DNA from: Choanephora cucurbitarum
Taxonomy: Eukaryota > Mucoromycota > Mucoromycetes > Mucorales > Choanephoraceae
Length of the DNA: 64,000 bases
Assembly (NCBI GenBank): GCA_025331435.1
Contig: JAIWNI010000005.1
Location: 124,001-188,000, forward strand
Direction of reading: 5' to 3'
In this document: piece after piece, positions 1 through 11,180 of the stretch
How the letters are laid out: every line of letters begins with the position of its first letter
Position numbering within the stretch: position 1 is the first letter of the stretch
Position numbers and translations under genes: made by a program
Notes under the pieces: model-generated
Seen by the model: only the letters and a program-made list of their open reading frames with translations
What the model was told of the DNA's origin: nothing
Databases searched by the model: none

Positions 1-555
1 TCAGTTGAGTCGGTATCATTCATATCCTCTCTCTCGTACTCTCTTCGCTCTATTGTTTCCTTTTTTGTTGGTTATGATTATTATTATTATTATTTAACTG
101 GATATATTTGCACTATACAGACTATGTATCAAGAAAGAGAGAGAGAGAAAGTAAGAGAGAGAGAGAGAGAGAGAAAAGGAGGTAGAGAGTAAGATAGACT
201 TTTTATGGCAATCAAGAAAAAAAAAAAAGAAGATATAGAATGAAAAAGGCAAGCAGGGCTTAAGTAAAATTAAAAAAAAAAGCCCAAAAAAGGATGATTT
301 CATTAACATCGAACACCAAGAGAAGAGACTGGTAATTGTTTTGGCTGTGAACGAGAAATAGGTAATTCAGCTTGATAGACTTCTATAAATCAGTTCGTGA
401 AATACAAGCTAAAGCTTCAATTTGAGAGGCTTCTTTACCAGATCTCCTTTAAAGACTCTTGCTCCCCCCCCCCTCTCTCTTTCTTTCTTCTTTCTTTTTT
501 GGATAGTGAAATCGTAAAGATAGATCTTCATTTATTGTTATGAGGAGAGGGACAC
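1..555. other. Intergenic, low-complexity start of window
   Basis: No gene is supported here. The stretch holds a GA-rich microsatellite at about 129-185 and poly-A, poly-C and CT tracts around 215-235 and 463-500. These force a Phe/Leu/Ser-rich open frame on the minus strand that has no domain. The right part is presumably the 3' flank of the peroxiredoxin gene. Confidence 0.6.
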
Positions 556-1188
556 TTAATCATCATCAGCAAAATAAGCCTTTGCTTTTTCTCGATCTAA
601 CGAAATCGCCTTACTGCCTCTATTCCAATCAGCAGGACAGACTTGTCCATGTTTATCAGTAAACTGAAAGGCTTCCACTAGTCGAATGATTTCAGTTACA
701 TTTCTTCCAACTGGCAAATCGTTGATTGTTATCTGTCGAATGATTCCTTGAGTATCGATGATAAACAGACCACGCAAGGTGATGCCTGATTCCAAATAAA
801 CACCATATTGCTTTGCAATGGTATGTGTTGTGTCTGAAATAATAGGAATATGTGTCTCTGGGCCTAAACCACCTTGGTGACGAGGTGTGTTTATCCATGC
901 TTGGTGGACATATTCTAACAAGAGTATGAGATAAGTCAATATTACTCGTGTTGACTTACCAGAGTCACATGAGGCTGCAATGAGCTGACAATCGAGTGAC
1001 TTGAACTCGTCCATGGCATCGTTAAAGGCAATGATCTCAGTCGGACAGACAAAGGTAAAGTCCATAGGGTACCAAAACAAGACAACGTATTTTCCTTTAT
1101 AGTCGTCAAGAGATAAGTCTTGAATTTTCCCTTTGTATACACATTTGGCTTCAAACTTAGGAGCCTGCTTTTGAACTTGAGCAACCAT
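556..1188 (-). CDS. Typical 2-Cys peroxiredoxin (thioredoxin peroxidase)
   Basis: Reduces hydrogen peroxide and alkyl hydroperoxides with thioredoxin as electron donor, most likely in the cytosol. Exons are 1188-960 and 914-556, giving 195 aa, the usual length. The peroxidatic cysteine is Cys48 in FTFVCPTE and the resolving cysteine is Cys169 in GQVCPADW. The GGLG motif and the C-terminal YF motif (AYFADDD) are both present; in the family these mark the overoxidation-sensitive, signalling-capable eukaryotic type. The 45 nt intron (915-959) has no stop and is a multiple of three, so the frame stays open if it is retained; removing it restores the family spacing from DS to the HQAWINTPR region. 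Start chosen at MVAQVQK, directly after an acceptor, because upstream spliced sequence gives no in-frame ATG. Confidence 0.95.
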   Translation of the reverse strand: MVAQVQKQAPKFEAKCVYKGKIQDLSLDDYKGKYVVLFWYPMDFTFVCPTEIIAFNDAMDEFKSLDCQLIAASCDSGKSTRVILTYLILLLEYVHQAWINTPRHQGGLGPETHIPIISDTTHTIAKQYGVYLESGITLRGLFIIDTQGIIRQITINDLPVGRNVTEIIRLVEAFQFTDKHGQVCPADWNRGSKAISLDREKAKAYFADDD

Positions 1189-1511
1189 TCTTTCTGACAA
1201 AGAAAAGAAAAGAAAAAAAGCCCTTTTCCACTTTACGTAATAGTGGTCCAATGATAACTAAAGACTTACTTTGTAACTTGGCTAAATCCTGAAAACAAAG
1301 AGGACAAGTTATTTGTTTCCCTTTAGTGAATAGAAAAATCCTAAGATAAAGGGCTTACGGAGGCGAGGATCCAAGCCAAGTGTCTTGTTATTGAGCTTAA
1401 TTTCTCTTTGTCTGTAAACAAGGATGTTTAGTCTTGTATTATGTAAGCTGGTATACATCATGCTTACCAGTCTTAGTAGCTTAAGAAACGCGAGTTTCAT
1501 GTTGATATACA
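1189..1511 (-). other. Spliced 5' leader of the peroxiredoxin gene (predicted)
   Basis: Three consecutive well-formed introns lie upstream of the start codon: 1412-1467, 1289-1358 and 1194-1269, with donors GTAAGC, GTAAGC and GTAAGT and pyrimidine-rich acceptors ending in CAG. They separate small exons 1511-1468, 1411-1359, 1288-1270 and 1193 onward. Joined in the order read, the ATG in the first exon meets a stop in the second, so I read this as a spliced 5' UTR. An alternative transcript start could turn part of it into an N-terminal extension. This is inference from splice signals only. Confidence 0.5.
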
Positions 1512-1519
1512 CATATTCC

Positions 1520-3217
1520 TAATGGAATAGCACCTCTTTTTGTAACTAGAAGAAAATAATGAGGAGAAACATTGCTTTTCCTATGATGCTATTGTTGGTA
1601 GAAACTTATCAACAAAAACTACATGCATTGCCTTTTTATACTATGCTTATATTTGACAGTACGAATAACACTCGGCGCTCCCATGCAAGATGCGTATAGA
1701 GATTGGAAAGACATAGTCAAGAAACGCTCTCCCTTTCTGCTTCTTTTCACAATTTAGAGGGAGAACTGAAACAAACGTAACTCTGAACATCTGCTTAAAA
1801 AGATAGACAGCAGATCCCTTTAGCATACATTTTTGAATGCTATTGATATATCTTGAATGTAGCCCAAGATGACACAGGAATAGGTATGGAACGACATTGC
1901 TTCAGTTTGCAGACTTCATTTTCTCAAAGAAAAAAAAGAGAGAAGAGACTCTAATAGTACATCTCAGCATTAAGACAGACAAAAACATGATAGTACTTTC
2001 AACACACCTCTTGCCATAATAGTGCTTATTTTTCTACCATTTTCTTGTTATAATCATGTCGAATGTACTTGAGCTTCGCTGTTTTTCCATTTTGTTACAT
2101 TAATCTTCAGATCTGTCCTTGAAGGATAACAAGTATGTTTCTCAAATGATCATCGACACTTCAGAATGGGGATACTAGAAATTGGTTGCGCTGTATACCT
2201 TCTTTTCTAGGTCAATTCGCTTTCGCTGAAACAGAAACCAAATGGATATCTAACTGCTATTGGTAAACCAGGTGCTTTTTTTCGCTAATTTCTGCTTTTA
2301 TACATGAACAAAAGTATTTTGTTAATAAACAAGTGCAACTGAGCAACACAAGTGATAACTCAATAAGCCCATATTCTGTCAACTAAGCCTACAATCGCAT
2401 TGGATGAATTACATAAAACTCACTTGGTTCACACGTTGCCAATGGTTAACGACAATCAATCTTCTGCTCCGTCAGATGGATAAATAGATATCGAAAGCTA
2501 AAATTCAGCCAGAATACTGTTTACCTCACTTTGTTTACATAGATTTGTGTACAAGTTGAATATAGGTGAAGGTACATGACAACGAATGACTTTATTTCTT
2601 TTTTTTTAGTGCTGCTTTAAGCGATCTACTCTGTACTTGGATTTTTTGCAGAAAACTATAGTACTTTTGCTGCAACAAATAAACGTACAGCCCTCCTTCA
2701 CACTCTGTTCCTCTTTTTCTTTTAAATCTCAAGAGCAAAAAGTCATTATCGTTTTTTATTATTCAATCCATTCATCAAGCCTAATTGAGTCTTGCTATTA
2801 GTGTTTACTTATACTGCTTAACATGTATAGAGACTTTTGTTCCTGTTATTTAACTTGTTTAGTGACAAACGACTATGTTCTTTATCAGGAGTAGAAACTA
2901 AAGAAAAAAAACATGAAACTTTTTTTTATTTGTCCTTTGTTGTCTTAATGATTATCCATCCACATGATTATTTGGGACTCAAGTCTGTTATGATGGATAG
3001 ATGCTACTTGCCAGAAGCTCTAAGGATGCATATATTTGCCTAATCTAATGTTGTAAACAGAGGCAGAGATGAGTCGCTATTGGCTTAATCTCTTTTTTGT
3101 TTAGTTGCTGATCAAACATCTCATCTGCAACCGTATGTATTAACCCTCTTTTTTTTTATCAAATTTCAGCAGGCGAAAATAAGCAAAAGAACATACTAAT
3201 TTTTGAAAAAGCTTATA
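1520..3217. other. Intergenic; nothing recognised
   Basis: About 1.7 kb of AT-rich DNA without a convincing ORF, RNA gene or repeat on either strand. An open frame at 2837-3043 is Phe/Leu-rich and has no recognisable domain. The left end should contain the promoter of the peroxiredoxin gene. Confidence 0.5.
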
Positions 3218-3219
3218 TA

Positions 3220-4561
3220 CAGTCACTAGAAAAATAACTTGATCCATTTTTCCAAAAATTTAAGTTCCAAATCATCACTCAAACTTCAACATCAGGTTGA
3301 ATGAGTTGTACTTATCACAACGGCTTGAAAGTTTACAAAATAAAAGGAAATGATGTTTATTTTTCATAAATGCAAAAAAAAATACAATTAGTATTTGGTA
3401 TGTCCTCCTTTTGCTTTAATTACGGCTTGGCATCTAGAGGGCATACTGTCTACTAAAGTTTCAGCAAAATCAAGCCCTATTAGCTCTCATTCTTGCAAGA
3501 TAAGGGCCTTTAACTCTTCTACATTTCGAACCGTATGCCTCTTGGCTGCAAGACGCTTCTCTAACTCCCACCACACATGCTCGATAGGGTTCAAATCAGG
3601 GCTTTGAGCAGGCCAGAAGTCAAAGCCGCTGATTTGATGGCCCTCCTTCCACCAACGATCATAGGCACCTGTGTGGTAGGTAGCACCGTCTTCTTGGAGT
3701 ATAAACTCCCTGTCATGCTTCTCGGGTAATTCCTTGAACCAAGGGTGGATGTGCTTGGCCAAAGTATCAACATACGCATCCTGGTTCATGTTGCCTTCTA
3801 CGACCATAAGAGGACCAAATCCCATGGCAGAAAAACAAGCCCAAACCGTCACCGATCCTTTGCTGCATTTGGTGCTGCTACGGATGTTTCTTTCCTCGTA
3901 TCTAGTGCCCTTCTTATGGATGACTCGGGCAGCACAGTCGTTGTTCTCAACCCGAAAGCGTGCCTCATCTGACCATACAACGCTTTTCCACTCATCATCA
4001 TCCCATCCAGAGTGTCTACGAGCCTAACGTAGCCTAGCCTCCTTGTGGCGATCCTCAAGAGCGGGCTTGTGTGCTGCCCAAAACGAATGGACGCCGCATT
4101 TAGCTAGATAGCTGACAATGGTCTTCCTGTCAACTATCAAACCAAATGTTGCTGCATAAGCTTCGACCTGAGGATATGTTGCAAACGGATCCTGTTGTAC
4201 AAAACGAACCAGCAATCTGATGTCGCCTTCACTTGCCTTTGGCTTTCTGCCAGTACTCTTGCCTTTCTAAAAAGTACCCTTTCTCTCAATTGTATTGACA
4301 ATGTTTCTTGCTGTCGTGGCATTAACACCTGTCAATGCTTCAATCTTACTATACGTTGTATTGTTCATTCTGAGATAATAAACACCTCCTCTCTTGAAAT
4401 CATTGTGATATTCGTATTTGCGAGCATTAGAGCTTTCGTTTGATGTATTGTTCATGTCCGATTGTATTTAGAAAAAGTTATGTAGAAGAGGAATGAAGAA
4501 TATTATTTTGTGGAATTTAATGCATTTTTTGAAATGGATCAAGTTATTTTTCTAGTGACTG
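3220..4561 (-). mobile_element. Tc1/mariner-type DNA transposon, complete ends, disabled transposase
   Basis: The element is 1,342 bp. It is bounded by identical 30 bp terminal inverted repeats, 3220-3249 and 4532-4561, beginning CAGTCACTAGAAAAATAACT. TA dinucleotides flank both ends (3218-3219 and 4562-4563), the classic Tc1/mariner target duplication. One transposase frame fills the interior on the minus strand. Perfect ends suggest recent movement, yet the frame is broken by three stops, so this copy cannot make a full enzyme. It could still be moved by an active relative elsewhere. Confidence 0.92.
3388..4455 (-). pseudogene. Tc1/mariner transposase with three premature stops
   Basis: One frame of 356 codons runs from ATG 4455 to TAA 3388 without any frameshift, but has TAG at 4267-4269, TAG at 4024-4026 and TGA at 3487-3489. 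The N-terminal part is a helix-turn-helix-like region. The catalytic triad is visible: first Asp in VVWSDEARF, second Asp in LQEDGATYHT, and Glu in SPDLNPIEHVWW. There are 35 residues between the second Asp and the Glu, so a DD35E spacing rather than the DD34E of Tc1. The C-terminal KRLAAKRHTV block is typical of the family. Removed stops would leave a normal length of about 355 aa, so the decay is by point mutation only. Confidence 0.9.
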
Positions 4562-6845
4562 TATAAAGCAGGATTACTGTATACTCTTTTCTTCAGTCCC
4601 GCTACTTTAAAATACTCAAGTCTATTGTTCTTTCTGTTGGTCTCTCTATCCTCTGCGTATCTGCACACTATGATTTATCTTGCGAAACAACCAAGGAAGC
4701 AGATTCATGCAGATATCTATACAAACTATGATATAGCGGCTTTGATCTTTTAATCTCAACTCTATGCGCGATGGAAGATACATCTATTTCTGAGGATGTT
4801 GTGTTTTTCAGTCCAACTAGTCACGTACCTAACCGTTTTGATAACGTGTGTCAAGCAGCTGAGGCACTACCAAAGATTTTACGACTTCGTGGCATTCGTT
4901 TACCTAAAACGTGAATGCTATCCTTTCAGAGCATTGTACACTCGCGTTTATTTGCTTTTCTTCTGTCATGACAATCAATAAACGATGATTATTTTATTTT
5001 GTTTCTGCGTAAATAGAAGCGTGTAGTTTTTTGTTTTATTTGCACAGGACTGAGTGAGTCTTACTGAAGATGTCAAGTTGATTTCCATCTTTAAAATCAA
5101 GTGTTAAGGAATGGATTTATATGATAAAATGGCTTTAAAGAACATGTGAGCATACTTGCTTGAGTCATTGAGATACAAGTCTTTCCCCTTTGATGCACCT
5201 AAAGAAGAATTCTTATACGTATTGAACTACAACAAATGTAACAAAAAGCACATTTCCTTTGCAACCTTTCTCCCCTCTTATTGAGTTCTACATCTCAGCA
5301 TTGTTCTGTAAAAGTTTGAAGGCTTTGGGCTTGTCTTTTTAGTTTTATTTTAAGAGGATAGCCTTTCAAGAGAAACTGTTCGATGTTGAGGGATCATACT
5401 AGCTACGATCTCTGGCTATTTTCAATCAACTGGTTGAATACAAATCTATAGATACATGCATCTATAAGTTCCACACTATCTCTCAAGATGCCAGATTTTC
5501 CAAGATCAATAGCGTTAACACAGAATTTTGGTACATGTATGACTATACGAGGCATGCAAGCAGTACCCGTATTCAAGAAAGGAGACAGATGGTGATAACA
5601 AACGAGCTCTACTCTATCGCTTTTACTCTCTCTTTCTAAACAAGTGGTCCTTCTCTCTTGTCTGTGTTTAGTTAGACACACTTGAAGTTTGATTCGCAGT
5701 TTATTGAACTCAGTGAATCCCGAGTTTCTCCCAATAGATTGTAAATTGGTATCAGAATTCGATTTGCGACATATACCTTACCCACTTCTTGTTTAAAGAG
5801 AAACAGATGGTCCATATATAGACATGCACTAAATAGAAGAAATTTAAGTGCCTGATTTTAGAGCAGTGATACCAAAGGGCCATTACGTAGATAGACTAGT
5901 AAAAGAAAAAAAGACTTGATCTTTTGCATTTTTGATACTTATCCTGCTCTATTTCTTGTGTTTGTTGCAAAAAAACACACTAAGTAATCGTTACTTTCCT
6001 AATTTGTGATTTATTGATGATCAAAATACTCATTTCCTAAAAAAGAGAGAAAAAAACTGGGAAATCAATAAGAAACTCGTTTTGCCATGACCAACTTGTC
6101 TCTAGAGCATCTCTAGTTGAATAAGCCGTTAAAAAAATTTGCTTTTTATTCGCCCATGGATTCCACGTGTTTCCTACTGATTAAACCTTTTATTTCCCGA
6201 CAACATCCGCCCAACAAAAAGGTTCAGACTGACAGTAGCTTAGGATGGTCTCATCTAAATGGTTCTATTGAATGCAATGTTGTTCAAACATACCCTATTT
6301 CGCTTGTAACTCAGCAAGAGGTCTCGAGTATAATCAAAAAGAGAGAGATTAATTAGTGTGTCTTTTCTGTGCAAAAACTCGGATTTTTAAAGTAGAATCG
6401 AGAACAAGGTGAAAATGGTGTTACATTGTTATTGCTTTTTATGTTAATTCTGGTGCCTGTCTACCTAAGGGTCCCTCTACAAACTAAGGCCAATTTTGTC
6501 AGGTTTATTGCTTCAATTTAGAAATCCAAATTGATTCTACCTTTTTGTTTGTTTCACTTGAAAAAAAGGGTTTTGAACATGTTTAGCACTCTGCTCTATC
6601 TAATTGACATGATGCAGGGTGATTAGTCTTCAGGCACTAGAGCAAGCCCATTCGGACGCATGGACTTCACCTGTTAAATGATCTCATTGAGAAAAGAGAA
6701 GCTTCTTTCAGTTTGGAAGGTAATTTCTAAAGTCAATTGATTGACTCGTGTTCCCTTGAACAATAAATTATTACACAAATATTAAGAAACCAACATGATT
6801 GATGAGCGCAAATGATAGGGTACACTGAGTGTGGTTTCTTAAAAG
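4562..6845. other. Intergenic with possible decayed coding fragments
   Basis: No intact gene. Two fragments look more coding-like than their surroundings. On the plus strand 4771-4914 is a 47-codon ORF without low complexity. On the minus strand about 5403-5780 is open for over 100 codons but has no ATG in frame; its end includes VELVCYHHLSP and DLGKSGILRDSVELIDA. I recognise no domain in either. They may be relics of repeated genes, given the transposon next door. Confidence 0.35.
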
Positions 6846-6854
6846 TATATAAAG
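6846..6854 (+). promoter_or_regulatory. TATA box of the CAP-protein gene
   Basis: TATATAAAG lies about 96-104 bp upstream of the ATG at 6950. It is followed by a C/T-rich leader (CTTCTCTCATTACTCTCTCT), as is common in highly expressed fungal genes. Confidence 0.6.
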
Positions 6855-6949
6855 AACCACTTTAAGATCATTCAGATCACTTTATCCACTTCTCTCATTA
6901 CTCTCTCTTCTTAAAGACTACCCATTCCAAAATCCTTCTTTTAGATATC

Positions 6950-7672
6950 ATGCTCTTCATCAAAGCTGTTGCCGCTCTCGCTCTCGCTCAAATCGCCTTA
7001 GCTGCTCCTCACCACTCCAAGGGTCATAACTCTGTCAGCAAAAGCCATGGTCATACCAAGCACAATACCCACCATGTTGTTCATCACAAGAAAGCTGCCA
7101 GACACACCACCAAGAAGGCCACCAAGCACACCACCAAGAAGCCCGTTAAGCACACCACCAAGAAGACTGTCAAGCACACCACCAAAAAGACTGTCAGTGC
7201 TCAAAAGAAGATCAGCAACAAGGACATTGTTCACTCTACCAGTTTATCCGATGGTTCTCAAAGTGATTTCGCTCAAGCTGCCTTGGATGTCCACAACAAA
7301 TACCGTGCCACTCACCATGCCAGTCCTCTCAAGTGGAGTGCTAAGCTTGCCAATGATGCCATGAATGTTGCCAAGACCTGTATCTTTGAACACAAGATTG
7401 TCGATAACGAAGGCCAATGTCTTGCCATGGGCTATCCCTCCATTGAAGCTGCCATCAAGGGTTGGTACGATGAAGAATCTAAATACAACTACAATGCTCC
7501 TGGTTTCTCTATGGCCACCGGTCACTTTACTCAAGTTGTCTGGAAGGGTACTACTGAAGTAGGTTGTGCTGCCTATGACTGTCCTAACAATGGTGGTAAT
7601 TACATTGTCTGTAACTACAACCCTTCTGGTAACTACTTGGGTGAATTCCCCAAGAACGTCCAAGCTCCTTAA
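6950..7672 (+). CDS. Secreted CAP/SCP (PR-1-like) protein
   Basis: A 240 aa protein with an N-terminal signal peptide (residues 1-19, ending ALA before APHH). A Lys/His/Thr-rich linker of repeated HTTKK units follows (about residues 48-82), then a CAP domain (about 105-236). CAP signatures are GHFTQVVWKGT and YIVCNYNPSGNY, and conserved cysteines are present. Family members in fungi (yeast Pry, plant PR-1) are secreted and several bind sterols or fatty acids; the function here is inferred from the domain. Oddity: the usual GENLA segment reads GQCLA, so the first conserved Glu of the CAP cavity is Gln. The basic repeat linker may bind cell-wall polymers. There is no intron, and codon use is biased, consistent with high expression. 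The start is the first ATG after the TATA box. Confidence 0.9.
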   Translation: MLFIKAVAALALAQIALAAPHHSKGHNSVSKSHGHTKHNTHHVVHHKKAARHTTKKATKHTTKKPVKHTTKKTVKHTTKKTVSAQKKISNKDIVHSTSLSDGSQSDFAQAALDVHNKYRATHHASPLKWSAKLANDAMNVAKTCIFEHKIVDNEGQCLAMGYPSIEAAIKGWYDEESKYNYNAPGFSMATGHFTQVVWKGTTEVGCAAYDCPNNGGNYIVCNYNPSGNYLGEFPKNVQAP

Positions 7673-7830
7673 ATCACTATTTTAGAATAAAAAATGCCAC
7701 TGTATTATCAAAGCCCAATTTTTTTATTTTATAAGAAATTCTCCCATTGGATAACGTTATTTTTTGATTTAAAGGGAATAAAGCAAGATGAAAATGTTTT
7801 CTTTCTTTCTTTACTTTACTTATCATCTCC

Positions 7831-8061
7831 ATGTCTATGCCAAACTATGCAGACAAAGTCATGTCAAGGTTTGGACATCATCTATCACCACAACAGAGGA
7901 CTATGTTTTCAGACGCAATGATACCCAACTTCCATTCTTCTTCTCATCAACAGTATCAAGCCAATCTTAGTTTAGCGTCAGTTACATTGGCAAAAGACCA
8001 ACAACAGAAACCTGGTGTGACCATCCACTCATACTTACTTCATGCTGATAAAACTGAATAA
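7831..8061 (+). CDS. Small hypothetical protein (76 aa)
   Basis: An intronless ORF starting MSMPNYADKVMSRFG and ending at TAA 8059-8061, just before a T/G-rich tract that may be its 3' end. Composition is ordinary (Ser, Gln, His, Leu mix), with no low-complexity run, signal peptide or membrane segment. An overlapping frame, 7788-7970, starts with a hydrophobic stretch and cannot be excluded. I recognise no family. It lies between the CAP gene and the NDUFA4-like gene, both on the same strand. Confidence 0.4.
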   Translation: MSMPNYADKVMSRFGHHLSPQQRTMFSDAMIPNFHSSSHQQYQANLSLASVTLAKDQQQKPGVTIHSYLLHADKTE

Positions 8062-8341
8062 TAATAATAATTTTTTTTTTGGGGGACTTGTTTGATTAAA
8101 CTATTTGACACCATGATGAAAGACGTAATTTATTATTTTAGTGCAAGTGTAACTAATCAATGCACATTTAGGTTTAAACAAGAAAGCCGTGAGTACAAAC
8201 AATACAGTGTGAAAAAACAGAAGAAGCTTAAAGACCCACATGACTTTTTCTATCAACAACAACAACAAAATAAGGAGAAAGAATGCATATAAAAAGAGAT
8301 ACATTTCCATCTTTTCTTTTCTTTCCTTTATCTCTTTCAAA

Positions 8342-8752
8342 ATGCCTTCTCTCTATGCCTTCATGCGTAACAATGCTGCCTTAATTCCTCTCTTTGCCAT
8401 TGCTGGTGCTGGTTGTGCTGCTGCTGTTTCGTAAGTGAAAAACCATTTGTGATAAAATTGGTATTAACATTGCTTATTTGATTAGATACCCACGTAAGTC
8501 ATCCTCTCTCTCTCTCTTTATATAGAAAACTTACACTGTGTATTAGTTTACTTGCTCAAAACTCATCCTGAGATTCAGATTGATAAGAAGAACAACCCTT
8601 ATCCTTGGCAAAAGATTGAACAACATCATAATGCTAAAGTAAGTTAAACTGTAAATTCAACAGAATAAACTACTAACATCTCTCCCAAGTTCTGGAGTGC
8701 CAACCCTGCCTTCTATGAAGCACGCAGAGAATTCAAGTCTGCTAAATACTAA
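8342..8752 (+). CDS. NDUFA4-like mitochondrial respiratory-chain subunit
   Basis: Exons 8342-8430, 8486-8493, 8547-8638 and 8690-8752 join in frame to an 83 aa protein, the usual size. It begins with a hydrophobic segment (NNAALIPLFAIAGAGCAAAV), then YPLYLLKTHPEIQ and a conserved NPYPWQKIEQ block. This is the layout of the NDUFA4/B12D family: one N-terminal membrane helix and a short soluble tail. Family members sit in the mitochondrial inner membrane, where NDUFA4 is an accessory subunit associated with complex IV (formerly assigned to complex I). The second exon is only 8 nt. Its flanking introns have GTAAGT donors, and the third intron has a TACTAAC branch site (8671-8677). The gene is missed by ORF-only annotation because it is split. 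Confidence 0.85.
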
Positions 8753-8939
8753 GTCAATTTGGCTTGCTCCCTCTCTCTCTCTCTTATTTAAACAAAATAA
8801 ACAACTATTTCATACCTTTAAATTTGAATTGATAAATTTGCCGTTGATTTAGAGTAGAGTTAAAACTCAGATTCCGGCCATAGTCTACTCTTCCATCTCC
8901 CTTTTTGTTTCCTTTTCTTTCTTTTTCATCCATTCTATA

Positions 8940-9621
8940 ATGGTAACAAATAGCATACCCATCCATCTAATCTTCTCTATACTTACCCTATCTACATTTA
9001 GTCCAAGAAGGCTGCTGCTCCCAAGGTTGTTGAGAAGGTCCAACTCGGTCCTCAAGTTCGTGAAGGTGAATTAGTCTTTGGTGTTGCTCACATCTTTGCC
9101 TCTTTCAACGATACCTTTGTTCACGTTACTGATCTCTCTGGTCGTGAAACCATCTCTCGTATTACCGGTAAGTGTCATTCATAAAGAACTCTTTTTCAAC
9201 AAAGGATGCCTATACACACATATACACATGATGTGAGTGTGTGTGTATATGAGCGGCGTGTGTGTTTTGATTTTGAACTGACACACATCCCCCTCCCTCT
9301 GTCTTCCTTTCTATATGTATATTATTTTAAATGATAGGTGGTATGCAAGTCAAGGCTGATCGTGATGAATCTTCTCCTTATGCTGCCATGTTGGCTGCTC
9401 AACAAGTGGCTGCCAAGTGTAAGGAACTCGGTATCAATGCTCTCCATGTTAAGCTCAGAGCTACTGGTGGTACTGGTACCAAGACCCCTGGTCCTGGTGG
9501 TCAAGCCGCTCTTCGTGCTCTTGCCCGTGCTGGTATGAGAATCGGTCGTATTGAAGATGTGACCCCTATTCCCACTGACTCTACCCGTAGAAAGGGTGGT
9601 CGTCGTGGTCGTCGTCTCTAA
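8940..9621 (+). CDS. 40S ribosomal protein uS11 (S14)
   Basis: Exons 8940-8942, 9002-9167 and 9338-9621 encode 150 aa, matching eukaryotic S14. The first exon is just the ATG; the second begins with SKKAAAPKV. Family blocks are [40 protein letters not shown], the [16 protein letters not shown] loop and the basic end [11 protein letters not shown]. The protein lies on the platform of the small ribosomal subunit near the mRNA exit. The 170 nt second intron (9168-9337) is long for this window and holds a CA/GT-rich stretch. The C/T-rich leader before the ATG is typical of ribosomal protein genes. The next gene starts only 73 bp after its stop. Confidence 0.96.
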
Positions 9622-9694
9622 ACTTCTTTTTTTTTATTATTATTATTTTCTAATAAACTACATTCTCTTTCCCCGCTTTAATTTTTTTTTAATT

Positions 9695-11160
<1,466 letters not shown>

Positions 11161-11180
11161 GTTACATAAACGTATTTACA

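Noticed and set aside
94..309. 71-codon Phe/Leu/Ser-rich minus ORF
   Set aside because: Produced by the GA microsatellite and poly-A tracts; no start context or domain.
1309..1512. 67-codon minus ORF upstream of the peroxiredoxin
   Set aside because: It spans strong splice donors and acceptors and is better read as introns and leader exons.
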